This document shows positions 1-7,801 of a stretch of 64,000 bases of DNA, in pieces. A model generated the notes under the pieces. The model was not told the origin of the DNA and searched no databases. It was given only the letters and a program-made list of their open reading frames with translations. Position 1 is the first letter of the stretch. Every line of letters begins with the position of its first letter. This DNA comes from JANNMJ01 sp031425525 (GTDB lineage Bacteria; Bacteroidota; Bacteroidia; Cytophagales; Hymenobacteraceae), in the NCBI GenBank assembly GCA_031425525.1, contig JANPJM010000023.1, positions 62,001 to 126,000 on the forward strand, in the 5' to 3' direction. Position numbers and translations under genes: made by a program.

Positions 1-327
1 AATGATTTCGCGCAACTCTTTCACGCCCGCGCTGATGGCCGAAAGTTGGGCAAACGGCTTGCCCGCCGCCTGCGCCAGCAAATGCGCCAGCGTGGTTTTA
101 CCCACCCCCGGCGGCCCCCACAAAATAATGCTCGGCAGCCGCCCGGCACGCAGGTAACGCGTCAGTACACCCTCCGGGCCTATTAAATGCCGCTGCCCGA
201 CGTAGGCATCGAGCGTGCGTGGCCGAAGCCGCTCGGCCAGGGGTGCGCGCCCACCGGGCGGCGTAAAAAGCGTATGTTGGGCGGGTATAGCCACTTCGGG
301 GAGGTTGCGAATGAGAGAAACGGACAC
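1..327 (-). CDS. rarA: Replication-associated recombination ATPase RarA (MgsA), 5' part only
   Basis: The gene runs off the left edge, so only about 109 N-terminal residues are present. The reverse strand encodes PLAERLRPRTLDAYVGQ followed by a Walker A in SIILWGPPGVGKTTL, the signature N-terminus of the RarA/MgsA/WRNIP1 AAA+ family. These proteins act at stalled replication forks with SSB and are related to clamp-loader and RuvB ATPases. The start is taken as GTG at 325-327 because an in-frame TGA lies just upstream and no ATG fits. The sensor and C-terminal tetramerisation domains are outside the window. Family assignment is secure; the exact start is less so. Confidence 0.88.
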   Translation of the reverse strand, partial: MSVSLIRNLPEVAIPAQHTLFTPPGGRAPLAERLRPRTLDAYVGQRHLIGPEGVLTRYLRAGRLPSIILWGPPGVGKTTLAHLLAQAAGKPFAQLSAISAGVKELREII

Positions 328-370
328 GTAATTAGCGGCTCAAAGGTGTGCCCTTGCCACCTTAAACGCC

Positions 371-403
371 AACGAGGCGGCGCCCGTTGGGCACCGCCTC
401 GTT
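371..403 (-). terminator. Hairpin downstream of the T9SS type B protein
   Basis: Perfect 10-bp arms (371-380 and 394-403) around a 13-nt loop, 36 nt after the stop codon of the gene ending at 439. The T-tract on the minus strand is weak, so termination is plausible but not certain. Confidence 0.5.
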
Positions 404-438
404 GCGGAATAAGTAAAGCGCACGTTAACCGCGGACGC

Positions 439-2370
439 TTACTTCACGATTTCCAGCCAACCCTTGTAGGTTTTGTTCTTCCGGTCGCGGACGTAGTAAT
501 AATACGTACCGGCCGGGAGGTCGCCACCGTTCCAAGTGTTCTGGTAATTATCGAACTCTTCGATTTTCCGGCCCCAGCGGTTGAAAATGCTGACCTGAGC
601 GCCGAAAATTCCCGAAATAGTGAAGTTTTCGTTCAACCCATCGCCGTTCGGCGTGATGATATTGTAGATATCGAGTTTCACCACCCGTACCAGCACCGAC
701 GCGGTGTCTTCGCACCCTTGCGGGCTGATTACCCGCACGCGGTACCGTGTCGTCTCAATGGGCTTCACGAGGGCCACGCCCCCGGCGGTGTCGAGGTACG
801 TGTTGTTGGCGTCCGGCTCCCAGATGTAGCGGTACTCCGCAGGCGTTTGGTTCGGCCCGATGGTCGCCGGGCGCCGGGTAGTAGCCCGAATGGTGGTGCT
901 GTCGCCCAGAATCAGGGTATCCGAGGTGCCTATTCCATCCAAGCCTGCGTCGGCGTACTGGTTCCGCACGACGTGCAAAATCAGCGGCTGTTCGGTGCGG
1001 CCTGGTATGGGGCAGCCATCATCCAGCAACACCACCGTGACAGGGAAGTAACCACCGACGGTCGAGGAGCTCGGAGCCCACAGCAATCGGATGGTAGCGA
1101 TCGTCAATGGCCCCGATGTCCCATTGATGACAGTTTGGTTTTGCACTGAAATGGAGGCTTCACCCGGCAATTGCCTTCCCTCAATCAAAGGGATGATATT
1201 GTCGCCGTTGATGTCGTTCACGGAGATGTCGATAATCGCGTTCGTGCAGGCATCAACTGTGATCGTGTCGGTAGCATTGATCGTAGTGATCGTATCAAGC
1301 CCAATATTCGTCACCGCCCCGATCCCATTATCCTGGGTTAGCGGTGGCGCCGGGCGCGTTAGGCAACGGAAAATAACGATCAGAATGTCGCGGCGGACGG
1401 TGCTGATCTTCTGTCGCACTCCGTTGATCTTCCGCCACGATTCCACGGCAATCGATACCGAGAATTTATTGTCCTCATCGTCCGTCGAGCCTGCGATCGC
1501 CAATCCCGACGTAAATGTGATCGCGCCGGTCACGGGGTCTATCCGGAAAGGGAAATTGGTCGCCGGCGTCACACCTCCCGGCCCTTGGCCCAAGGGCACG
1601 CGTCCAGTCCAGACCCGCACCGGTGAGGCAAGTGAGAAGCCGTTTTTGTAGTCGATCACGGTGTTACCCGCGCTCAACGGCTGCACCGAGCGATACGCGA
1701 GCGAATCGCGGTCGGAATTGCCCATTCCCGAGTTGTCTGGGTCAATTACAGCGTTGGTAACTTGGTTGTAGGTGGTATCGCAGGTAAAAATCAGCGGTCG
1801 AAAGCCCGCAACTGATGGGAAAGCCGGCGATGAATCGTCCTGCACGATGCGCGTATTGATGAGCGCTTCAGAATACAGGTTTTCGCCATCGTCGATATTT
1901 CGGGTATTTGGCCGCACCGAGACTGATACGCTCAACGACCATTCGGCACATTGCGACGCAATGCCAGCCCCCAGGTTAATCAACCCACGGTACGTATAGA
2001 TGTTGTAATTGGGAAAGCCATTGCTGGGCACACTCCCGGTGGAATCGCACACCGATGCCGCGTTTTGCGTGGTACAGTACGGATCACCGGTAGCGAGATC
2101 GCTCTGCGCCAACGTACGAAAGCCCCCGGCGTTAGGAGATGTGCCATTGGCACCACAACCGGTGGCTTCATAATCGAGGCGCATGGTAGTTGGGCCGACG
2201 ATACCCGAACAATCGCGGTAGAAGCGATAGGTAACGAAGTACAAGCCAGGCCCCACGTTGACGTAGCTTATATCGCTACCAATCGCGTGGGAGGCATGGG
2301 CCTGCTGGCTCGAGAAAGTCAGCAGTACTCCGGCTAACAGGAGCCAGAGATGACGTAGGTGTTTCTTCAT
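439..2370 (-). CDS. Secreted protein with gliding-motility (type B) C-terminal domain
   Basis: 643 aa. It has an N-terminal signal peptide ending near QQAHASHA. The N-terminal region (about residues 27-330) contains SYVNVGPGLYFVTYRFYRDC, found in related form in the products at 4201-5838 and 6014-7618. The middle is Ig-like beta sandwich in character. The last ~80 residues begin IYNIITPNGDGLN and end in GTYYYYVRDRKNKTYKGWLE, which is the CHU_C/TIGR04131 gliding-motility-associated domain. In this family it directs export through the type IX secretion system. The protein is therefore probably on or outside the outer membrane. Its precise role (adhesion, motility or enzyme scaffold) cannot be read from sequence. 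A TACCTTTA box lies 77 nt upstream. It is the last gene of the minus-strand sigma/T9SS cluster. Confidence 0.85.
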   Translation of the reverse strand: MKKHLRHLWLLLAGVLLTFSSQQAHASHAIGSDISYVNVGPGLYFVTYRFYRDCSGIVGPTTMRLDYEATGCGANGTSPNAGGFRTLAQSDLATGDPYCTTQNAASVCDSTGSVPSNGFPNYNIYTYRGLINLGAGIASQCAEWSLSVSVSVRPNTRNIDDGENLYSEALINTRIVQDDSSPAFPSVAGFRPLIFTCDTTYNQVTNAVIDPDNSGMGNSDRDSLAYRSVQPLSAGNTVIDYKNGFSLASPVRVWTGRVPLGQGPGGVTPATNFPFRIDPVTGAITFTSGLAIAGSTDDEDNKFSVSIAVESWRKINGVRQKISTVRRDILIVIFRCLTRPAPPLTQDNGIGAVTNIGLDTITTINATDTITVDACTNAIIDISVNDINGDNIIPLIEGRQLPGEASISVQNQTVINGTSGPLTIATIRLLWAPSSSTVGGYFPVTVVLLDDGCPIPGRTEQPLILHVVRNQYADAGLDGIGTSDTLILGDSTTIRATTRRPATIGPNQTPAEYRYIWEPDANNTYLDTAGGVALVKPIETTRYRVRVISPQGCEDTASVLVRVVKLDIYNIITPNGDGLNENFTISGIFGAQVSIFNRWGRKIEEFDNYQNTWNGGDLPAGTYYYYVRDRKNKTYKGWLEIVK

Positions 2371-2446
2371 CGGAGGGGTGAAGTTGTAAGAAAAGGAAAG
2401 AAGTGAACCGGTGATTGGGATGTGTTACGCAGGGCGGTTGACGGGT

Positions 2447-2454
2447 TAAAGGTA
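2447..2454 (-). promoter_or_regulatory. Candidate -7 box (TACCTTTA)
   Basis: One mismatch from the Bacteroidota TAnnTTTG -7 consensus. It lies between the anti-sigma-like gene and the type B cargo gene, suggesting that the latter has its own promoter. Confidence 0.4.
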
Positions 2455-2524
2455 CATCCGACCGGGCAAGCCAAAAAATGTGACAGCGTTGTTTAAGGCG
2501 ACGGGTACTCGCTCTACCAGTCGT

Positions 2525-3439
2525 TCATCGTACGATGGTGAGCGGACCGGTAGTACTCCAGGTGGCGGCGCCGGTGGTTTCGATGATGTACAGGTACTGA
2601 CCGGCGGGCAGGGTGCCGCCGTCCCAGGCGTTGTCGTACCGCTCGGCGCTGAAGACCACGCGGTTGGCGCGGTCGTAGATTTTCAGGCGGCAAGCCCCGG
2701 CGGGTAGCGGCAGCTCGAAGCGGTCGTTGAGGCCATCGCCGTTCGGGGTGATGACGTTGAACACGGCTTGCGAGAGCGCGCGCATTGGAGTGGGGGCGGC
2801 GACAGCGGGCGCTGTTTGTGACGCCGAATCGGCGAGAGTGGAAGCCACGCGTGGGCCTTCCGCAACCGGCGCGGCTTGCGTAACCGGAGCAGCCGTTGAT
2901 GGCGCGGCGATCGTGGGCATCTGCTCATAAACCGCCTCGCCTACCGAAGAAACGACAATCTCCTCACCGGCCGCAGAAGCTGTTGTTGGCGTGGGTTCAG
3001 GGCTGCGCGCCACCCGCAATGTCACGGCCGGAGCAGCTGCCCCGGCGCCGATGCGCGTCGGCTCGTTGGTTGGCGCCGCCGGTACGGGTGCCGTGAATAC
3101 CGGTACCGCCGCCGGCGTAGGTTGGGCTAGCGGCACTTCCCGCGCGGGCGTTGCGCCGCCCTCCTCGCGCGCTACGGCAGCAGCATAAAAGAAGTATCCA
3201 TTGACCGCTGTGAGCCCCGTGAGCAGCGCCGTAACGCCGAGGGTAGCCAACTTGCCGGCCAGCGGCGCCGCCATGGGCGCGGCAGGAGCCTGTGCAGGTG
3301 CTTGCTGCTGCAAGGCCTGATTGAGGTGCTGAAGCTGATCTTCGAGCTGATCCCAGTGGGCAGGCTCGTAGGCGGGCGGGGCGGCCTGCGCGAGCTTTTC
3401 GGCCAGCAGTCGATCAAAAGATTCGGGAGAGAACGACAT
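2525..3439 (-). CDS. Putative membrane anti-sigma factor with a T9SS type B-like C-terminal domain
   Basis: 304 aa in three parts. The N-terminus (1-45) has FDRLLAEKL followed by AHWDQLEDQL, the short motif typical of Bacteroidota proteins encoded right after ECF sigma genes. One membrane segment lies around residues 64-88, followed by a long Ala/Pro/Thr-rich linker. The C-terminal ~75 residues contain ITPNGDGLNDRFELPL, FSAERYDNAWDGG and LPAGQYLYII, the gliding-motility-associated CHU_C fold. There is no signal peptide, so the predicted topology is N-in/C-out: the sigma-binding end in the cytoplasm and the CHU_C domain in the periplasm. The gene lies 68 nt downstream of the sigma gene on the same strand. 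The anti-sigma role is inferred from position and the N-terminal motif. The CHU_C end on a tethered regulator is unusual. Confidence 0.7.
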   Translation of the reverse strand: MSFSPESFDRLLAEKLAQAAPPAYEPAHWDQLEDQLQHLNQALQQQAPAQAPAAPMAAPLAGKLATLGVTALLTGLTAVNGYFFYAAAVAREEGGATPAREVPLAQPTPAAVPVFTAPVPAAPTNEPTRIGAGAAAPAVTLRVARSPEPTPTTASAAGEEIVVSSVGEAVYEQMPTIAAPSTAAPVTQAAPVAEGPRVASTLADSASQTAPAVAAPTPMRALSQAVFNVITPNGDGLNDRFELPLPAGACRLKIYDRANRVVFSAERYDNAWDGGTLPAGQYLYIIETTGAATWSTTGPLTIVR

Positions 3440-3507
3440 AGCGCGGTGGAGGGAACGAACAGGGACGAGAAAGGCGGGAAGAAGCAGAAGACGGGGTGCG
3501 AAGTGGG

Positions 3508-4101
3508 TCAGTCGGTGCCGGTACGAGCGGGCGGTAAAGCGGGCGGCAGCCGGTGCGCGCGTTCCACGAGACGTTGTAGTTTGAGACGGGCTTTATGCAG
3601 ATTTGATTTAGAAGCACCTTCCGAGATACCCAGTTGCTGCCCGATTTCGATGTGCGAAAAGCCCTCAATAACATACAGATTGAATACCAACCGGCACGCG
3701 GGTGTAAGCTGCTGCACGAGCCTCAGAATCTCCTCGGCGGAGAGTTGCCCGATGGCGTCGGCGGCATAGGTATCGGCGCGATTTTCGGCGTAGAGAAGGT
3801 CTAGAGTGGGTTTGTATTGTTGCGCGCGCCGAAAATGATCAATCGCGGTGTTTACCATAATTCGCCGCAACCAGCCTTCGAACGAGCCGCCGGTGCGGTT
3901 GGCCAGATTGGTAAAAACCTTCAAGAAACCGTCGTTCAGCACTTCGGCGGCTTCTTCGCGGGTAGCGGCGTAGCGGAGGCAGAGGTGCATGGCAAGGCCG
4001 TAAAAGCGCTTATAGAGTACTTTCTGGCACCGCAGATCGCCACGGGCACACCCGGCGAGCAAGTCGGCTTCAGAAAGTTGTTCGGGCGCGGCATCGGGCA
4101 T
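3508..4101 (-). CDS. ECF-type RNA polymerase sigma factor
   Basis: 197 aa from the ATG at 4099-4101. Region 2 is visible as LYKRFYGLAMHLCLRYA followed by EEAAEVLNDGFLKVF. Region 4 has the helix-turn-helix FSHIEIGQQLGISEGASKSN followed by LHKARLKLQ. It lacks regions 1.1 and 3, as expected for group 4 sigma factors. The open frame continues upstream to a GTG at 4198-4200 that abuts the stop of the preceding gene. That 33-residue extension contains a poly-Lys/Pro stretch unlike the family, so the internal ATG was preferred. Genes on both sides in the same direction encode T9SS cargo or the presumed anti-sigma factor, suggesting that it controls surface-protein expression. Target promoters are unknown. 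Confidence 0.88.
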   Translation of the reverse strand: MPDAAPEQLSEADLLAGCARGDLRCQKVLYKRFYGLAMHLCLRYAATREEAAEVLNDGFLKVFTNLANRTGGSFEGWLRRIMVNTAIDHFRRAQQYKPTLDLLYAENRADTYAADAIGQLSAEEILRLVQQLTPACRLVFNLYVIEGFSHIEIGQQLGISEGASKSNLHKARLKLQRLVERAHRLPPALPPARTGTD

Positions 4102-4200
4102 CGGGTATCCTATATCGGCGGGCAAGACGTAAGTTGGCGGCCGGGGCGTTGCCGGAAGGTCGGTTTTTTTTTTCAGCAGTGCCTCCCTGCTTTGCCCCAC

Positions 4201-5838
4201 CTACAACCTACGCACCACCAGTGCGCCTTTTATGGCCGGGCAGCGGCCGTAGTAAAGTCCAGCAGCCACGGCAGCATGGGGGCGCCACGTCAGGCGACGA
4301 ACGCCGGCCGGGCCGGCCGCCACGGGTAGCCGGTCTACCAAGCGGCCGAGGCCATCGTAGAGCAGCAGCGCGGTAGCGTGCGGCAGTGGCGCAGCTAACT
4401 CCAGATTGAGGTGGGTTTCGTCGGCGAACGGGTTGGGCGCGGCCGTGGCGCGGGCGTGGGCCGGTTCGTCGGCGGTGGCAGGCGCAACGGGCCGGCGGCG
4501 CACGTCTAGTATAAACTGAAAATCGGTGCTGACCGTCAGCGGACACGATTGGCAGGAAGCCCGGATGGTGAGCGGGTAGTAGCCCGGTTGCGCATCGAGG
4601 GTATCGGCCCAGTTGATCAGCACCTCGCTTTGGGTGCGGGTGTGCCTACCACCGGATACGGCAGCACCAAGCGGCACCTGATTGCTGATGAAGAACAACC
4701 GCAGGGAATCGCGGCACTCGACCTGGCTCACGCGAAGCCGCACCGTATCGGGCTCGCCGAGCCAGACTTGCAAAGTATCAGGCATACCCGCCACGGCGCC
4801 GGAATCGAGCGGATACACGACGGCCGGGGCCGGCGGTGGCGGGCAAGCAAAGAGGACAAGGGTAGTTTCGAGGCGGATACTGCCGGTGCGCACGCGCTGG
4901 TTGGTACCAAACCGGCGGCGCCACGACGTAACGCGCATCGCGAGCGCGTACTTGTTGTGCCCCAAGGCGGGCGGCGTGTTCGGTACATACGCGCTGGCGG
5001 CCTGAAAGCGGAGCGTACCGGTCAGAGGGTCGAGCACGAGCGGCTGCCCCGGCACCGTCGGGAACGGACGGACGATGGAGAACCCCGGTTGGTAAGCCAA
5101 TGCCTGCTGTGGGCCCGTCCAGGAGCCTTCTTCAAAAGCGAAGGCGAGCGAATCGAGGGGCGACGAGTTTGCCCCAATATTATCAGGATCATGGAACAGC
5201 GTTACCACCTCCGATGGCGCTGTACTGTCGCAGATGAAGGCAATGGGTGGTCGTGAGTAGCCCCAACCTGATGAAGCGGGCGACGAGTCGTCGTTGACAT
5301 CGGCGGTATTCAGTTCGGCTTCAGTATACAGAAGCTGCGTTGGATCGGCGATAAGATTGCGGCTCGGGGTACGCGTGCCGTAGCGCACACTCAGTGTCCA
5401 ACGGACACACCGGGCGGTGGGGTCGGTACCGAGAAAAATCAACGCGCCGAATGTGTGCGTTTTGTAGTTGACGGCCGCGCTCGCGGTATCGCAGCGATTA
5501 TCGCCCGAGTAGGGGCAATACGGGTTGCCCGTTTCACCCGCCCGACGCTGGAACCGCGCCGTATTGCCTGCGTTCGCTTTGTCGCGACCGGTGTCGCAGC
5601 CGGTTCCTTGGTACTGTAAGATCGGCAGCACTTCGGTGTCGATCACGGCCGAGCAATCGGCGTACAGTTGGTACTGCACGAAATATACCCCCGGCGCTAC
5701 GTTAATGTACGAGAGGTTGGTGGCAAGGGCGGCGGGTGGCCCTACCACGGGGTTTGCCGCCCGCCCCGCCCGCACCGACGAGCTACCAGCCAGCAGCACC
5801 AACAGCCAGGCAAAACGGAAACGGTGCGCAACGAGCAT
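4201..5838 (-). CDS. Secreted T9SS type A cargo protein, paralogue of its neighbours
   Basis: 545 aa from ATG 5836-5838, chosen because the signal peptide FRFAWLLVLLAGSSSVRA begins there; the upstream open frame is not signal-like. The mature N-terminus carries LSYINVAPGVYFVQYQLYADC, the same domain as in the products at 439-2370 and 6014-7618 but more diverged. DDSSPASSGWGYSRPPIAFICD corresponds to a conserved stretch of the paralogues. The C-terminal ~80 residues (AAPNPFADETHLNL, LLLYDGLGRLVDRL, AAGLYYGR, VVRRL) form a type A T9SS sorting domain. The protein is predicted to be exported across the outer membrane and anchored or released. Its stop codon touches the longest possible start of the sigma gene, so the two are probably co-transcribed. 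Confidence 0.82.
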   Translation of the reverse strand: MLVAHRFRFAWLLVLLAGSSSVRAGRAANPVVGPPAALATNLSYINVAPGVYFVQYQLYADCSAVIDTEVLPILQYQGTGCDTGRDKANAGNTARFQRRAGETGNPYCPYSGDNRCDTASAAVNYKTHTFGALIFLGTDPTARCVRWTLSVRYGTRTPSRNLIADPTQLLYTEAELNTADVNDDSSPASSGWGYSRPPIAFICDSTAPSEVVTLFHDPDNIGANSSPLDSLAFAFEEGSWTGPQQALAYQPGFSIVRPFPTVPGQPLVLDPLTGTLRFQAASAYVPNTPPALGHNKYALAMRVTSWRRRFGTNQRVRTGSIRLETTLVLFACPPPPAPAVVYPLDSGAVAGMPDTLQVWLGEPDTVRLRVSQVECRDSLRLFFISNQVPLGAAVSGGRHTRTQSEVLINWADTLDAQPGYYPLTIRASCQSCPLTVSTDFQFILDVRRRPVAPATADEPAHARATAAPNPFADETHLNLELAAPLPHATALLLYDGLGRLVDRLPVAAGPAGVRRLTWRPHAAVAAGLYYGRCPAIKGALVVRRL

Positions 5839-5949
5839 CGGGCAAGGGTCAACCAAAGAAAAGCGAGCTTCAGCGGCCGGCGCGCAAGACGCTGGTTGCC
5901 CGGCGCCCGTTGCCGGGCGGTTTGGTGAAAGCACTGGAATAAACAAAAA

Positions 5950-5983
5950 CGTCCCCGCTGCGACAACTGCCGCAACGGGGACG
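5950..5983 (-). terminator. Intrinsic terminator after the third T9SS paralogue
   Basis: Stem CGTCCCCG/CGGGGACG with additional inner pairing (TGCG/CGCA). On the minus strand it is followed by TTTTTGTTT. It lies 31 nt past the stop of the gene ending at 6014 and separates it from the sigma operon. Confidence 0.75.
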
Positions 5984-6013
5984 AAAAGAAAAATGCCGGC
6001 AACCGCCTACCCC

Positions 6014-7618
6014 CTATTGCTTAACCAACCGCACACTGCGCGTACCGCCACCCGCCACCCGGTAGCGCGCCTGATACACGCCGGCGGGCAGCGCGGCGGG
6101 CGCGTGCCAGTCGAGTTCTTCTGCCGTGGGGGCGAGTAGCTGCTCGATCAGGCGGCCGGTGAGGTCGTAGATGCCGACCGCCGAGGCCACGCCCGGCAAC
6201 CGCAAGCGGGTGGCCGCGCCGAACGGGTTGGGCACCGCCGATGGTGCCGCCGCACCCGCCTGATCACGCGCCGTGCCCAACGGCCGCTGGGCGGCAATGA
6301 CTACCGCCAGCGGGTAAAATGCGCTGGCAGCGTTGGGGCAGCCGTTATCGCGGACGCGCAGGAAAAAGGTGTGGGCCTGGCTGCGGGCGTGAGTGGCGGT
6401 CGGCGTCCAGTTGATGCGCGCCTCAACTTGCGTGATGCCGCCGGGATTGGGCGCGCCCACTGGAGCCGTCAGCGAACTGCCGGTCGGCGAGAGCGCAGCG
6501 GGCATTTCGACCCATACCGAATCGCCGTCCATATCGAAGAATGGTACCGTGACTTCCATCGGCTCGCCAACGAACCCGAATACCGTATCGCCGGGGGCAA
6601 TTGCCTGCGTGAAAGTGGGGTACGTCACGCTCACGCTGCTGCCGAGGTCGGGCGCATAGTTAGCTACGCCAGTATTGGTGGCGATGATGGCCGCTATATC
6701 GCGGCGAACCGAGCAGATTTTTACCCGCCGACCCAATGCTGGAATCAAGCGCCAAGCTTCTGCCTGTATGACGACGACGAATTTATTGTCTTCATCATCG
6801 GTCGAGTTTCGTATGGCTTGGCCCGGTATAAATGTGAGGGTTCCGCGTTGATCGATACTGAGCGGCGCCGAGCCCGCCATCAACCGAATAGGTGCGGCCA
6901 GCGAATGGCCGTTGATGTAAGGGATAGGGTCATTGGCTGCACTCAACGGCGCTACCATCCGATACGCGAGCGAATCGCCATCAGGGTCGATTACGCCGCC
7001 GTTGTACCGCACCGGCGTGTTTTCGTACATCACCGCGAGCGGCTGTAGCCCGCCGATGATGGAGAACGCCGGCGACGAATCGTCACTCACCAGTTGGTTA
7101 TTCATCGTGACGGACGAATACAGATTTTCGCCATCGTCAATGTTCCGAACATTCGGACGAACCGAAACCGACACGCTCATCTCCCACTCGTTACACATCG
7201 CACTGACCGAAGTGCCGAGCGTAACCAGCCCGCCGTACGTAAAAATTTGATAATTCGGGAGGCCGTTTGACGGGACTTGGTTTGCGCTATCGCAAAGCGA
7301 AGCTGCGTTTTGCCGCCGGCAATAGGGGTTTCCCGTTTGGAACCCGCTGCGCGTCAGTGCCCGCCTAGCACCAGGGTTACTGCTCATTCCGGCTTGGCCA
7401 CAGCCCGTGCCTTCGTATTCAAGTTGCATGGTAGAAGGAGCCGCAATACCCGAGCAATCGCGGTAGAAGCGGTAGGTCACGAAATACACCCCCGGCGAAA
7501 CGTTGGTATAGCTCAAATCGGAGCCGAGCGCGTGGGATGCCTGCGCGGTGCGTGGCGCAAAACCGGCGAGCAGCAGCAACACAAAGGCGCTGCGGAAGAG
7601 GAAGAAAAAGGATCGCAT
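6014..7618 (-). CDS. Secreted T9SS type A cargo protein, third paralogue
   Basis: 534 aa from ATG 7616-7618; the frame also offers a TTG six bases upstream. A signal peptide precedes SHALGSDLSYTNVSPGVYFV. The N-terminal ~300 residues closely match the product at 439-2370 (shared CRRQNAASLCDS-like, VSVSVRPN, RNIDDGENLYS and TDDEDNKF stretches). The C-terminus differs: here it is a type A sorting domain (SAVPNPFGAATRL, VGIYDLTGRLIEQL, GVYQARY, VRLVKQ) rather than the type B domain. The same passenger is thus paired with two different secretion signals in one locus. Function beyond surface export is unknown. It is isolated from the next gene by a good terminator. Confidence 0.85.
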   Translation of the reverse strand: MRSFFFLFRSAFVLLLLAGFAPRTAQASHALGSDLSYTNVSPGVYFVTYRFYRDCSGIAAPSTMQLEYEGTGCGQAGMSSNPGARRALTRSGFQTGNPYCRRQNAASLCDSANQVPSNGLPNYQIFTYGGLVTLGTSVSAMCNEWEMSVSVSVRPNVRNIDDGENLYSSVTMNNQLVSDDSSPAFSIIGGLQPLAVMYENTPVRYNGGVIDPDGDSLAYRMVAPLSAANDPIPYINGHSLAAPIRLMAGSAPLSIDQRGTLTFIPGQAIRNSTDDEDNKFVVVIQAEAWRLIPALGRRVKICSVRRDIAAIIATNTGVANYAPDLGSSVSVTYPTFTQAIAPGDTVFGFVGEPMEVTVPFFDMDGDSVWVEMPAALSPTGSSLTAPVGAPNPGGITQVEARINWTPTATHARSQAHTFFLRVRDNGCPNAASAFYPLAVVIAAQRPLGTARDQAGAAAPSAVPNPFGAATRLRLPGVASAVGIYDLTGRLIEQLLAPTAEELDWHAPAALPAGVYQARYRVAGGGTRSVRLVKQ

Positions 7619-7745
7619 CAGCAAAATAGGGTGAATTGATGGTGAATTTTCGCTCGAATTCCGCCCGCTGCTGCTGCGCTCCCCTCGCGTGTACCTGACG
7701 GGGTTGGGGTAGCAAGCGGTTGCCGCCGCCCCAGAAAATAAATAA

Positions 7746-7771
7746 GCTCCCGCGCTGGGTAGCGCGGGAGC
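7746..7771 (-). terminator. Terminator of lpdA
   Basis: Perfect 10-bp stem GCTCCCGCGC/GCGCGGGAGC with a 6-nt loop, 30 nt after the lpdA stop. On the minus strand it is followed by TTATTTATTTT. Confidence 0.75.
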
Positions 7772-7801
7772 CTATCCTCCTGCAAATAAAGCAGGTAAGT
7801 T

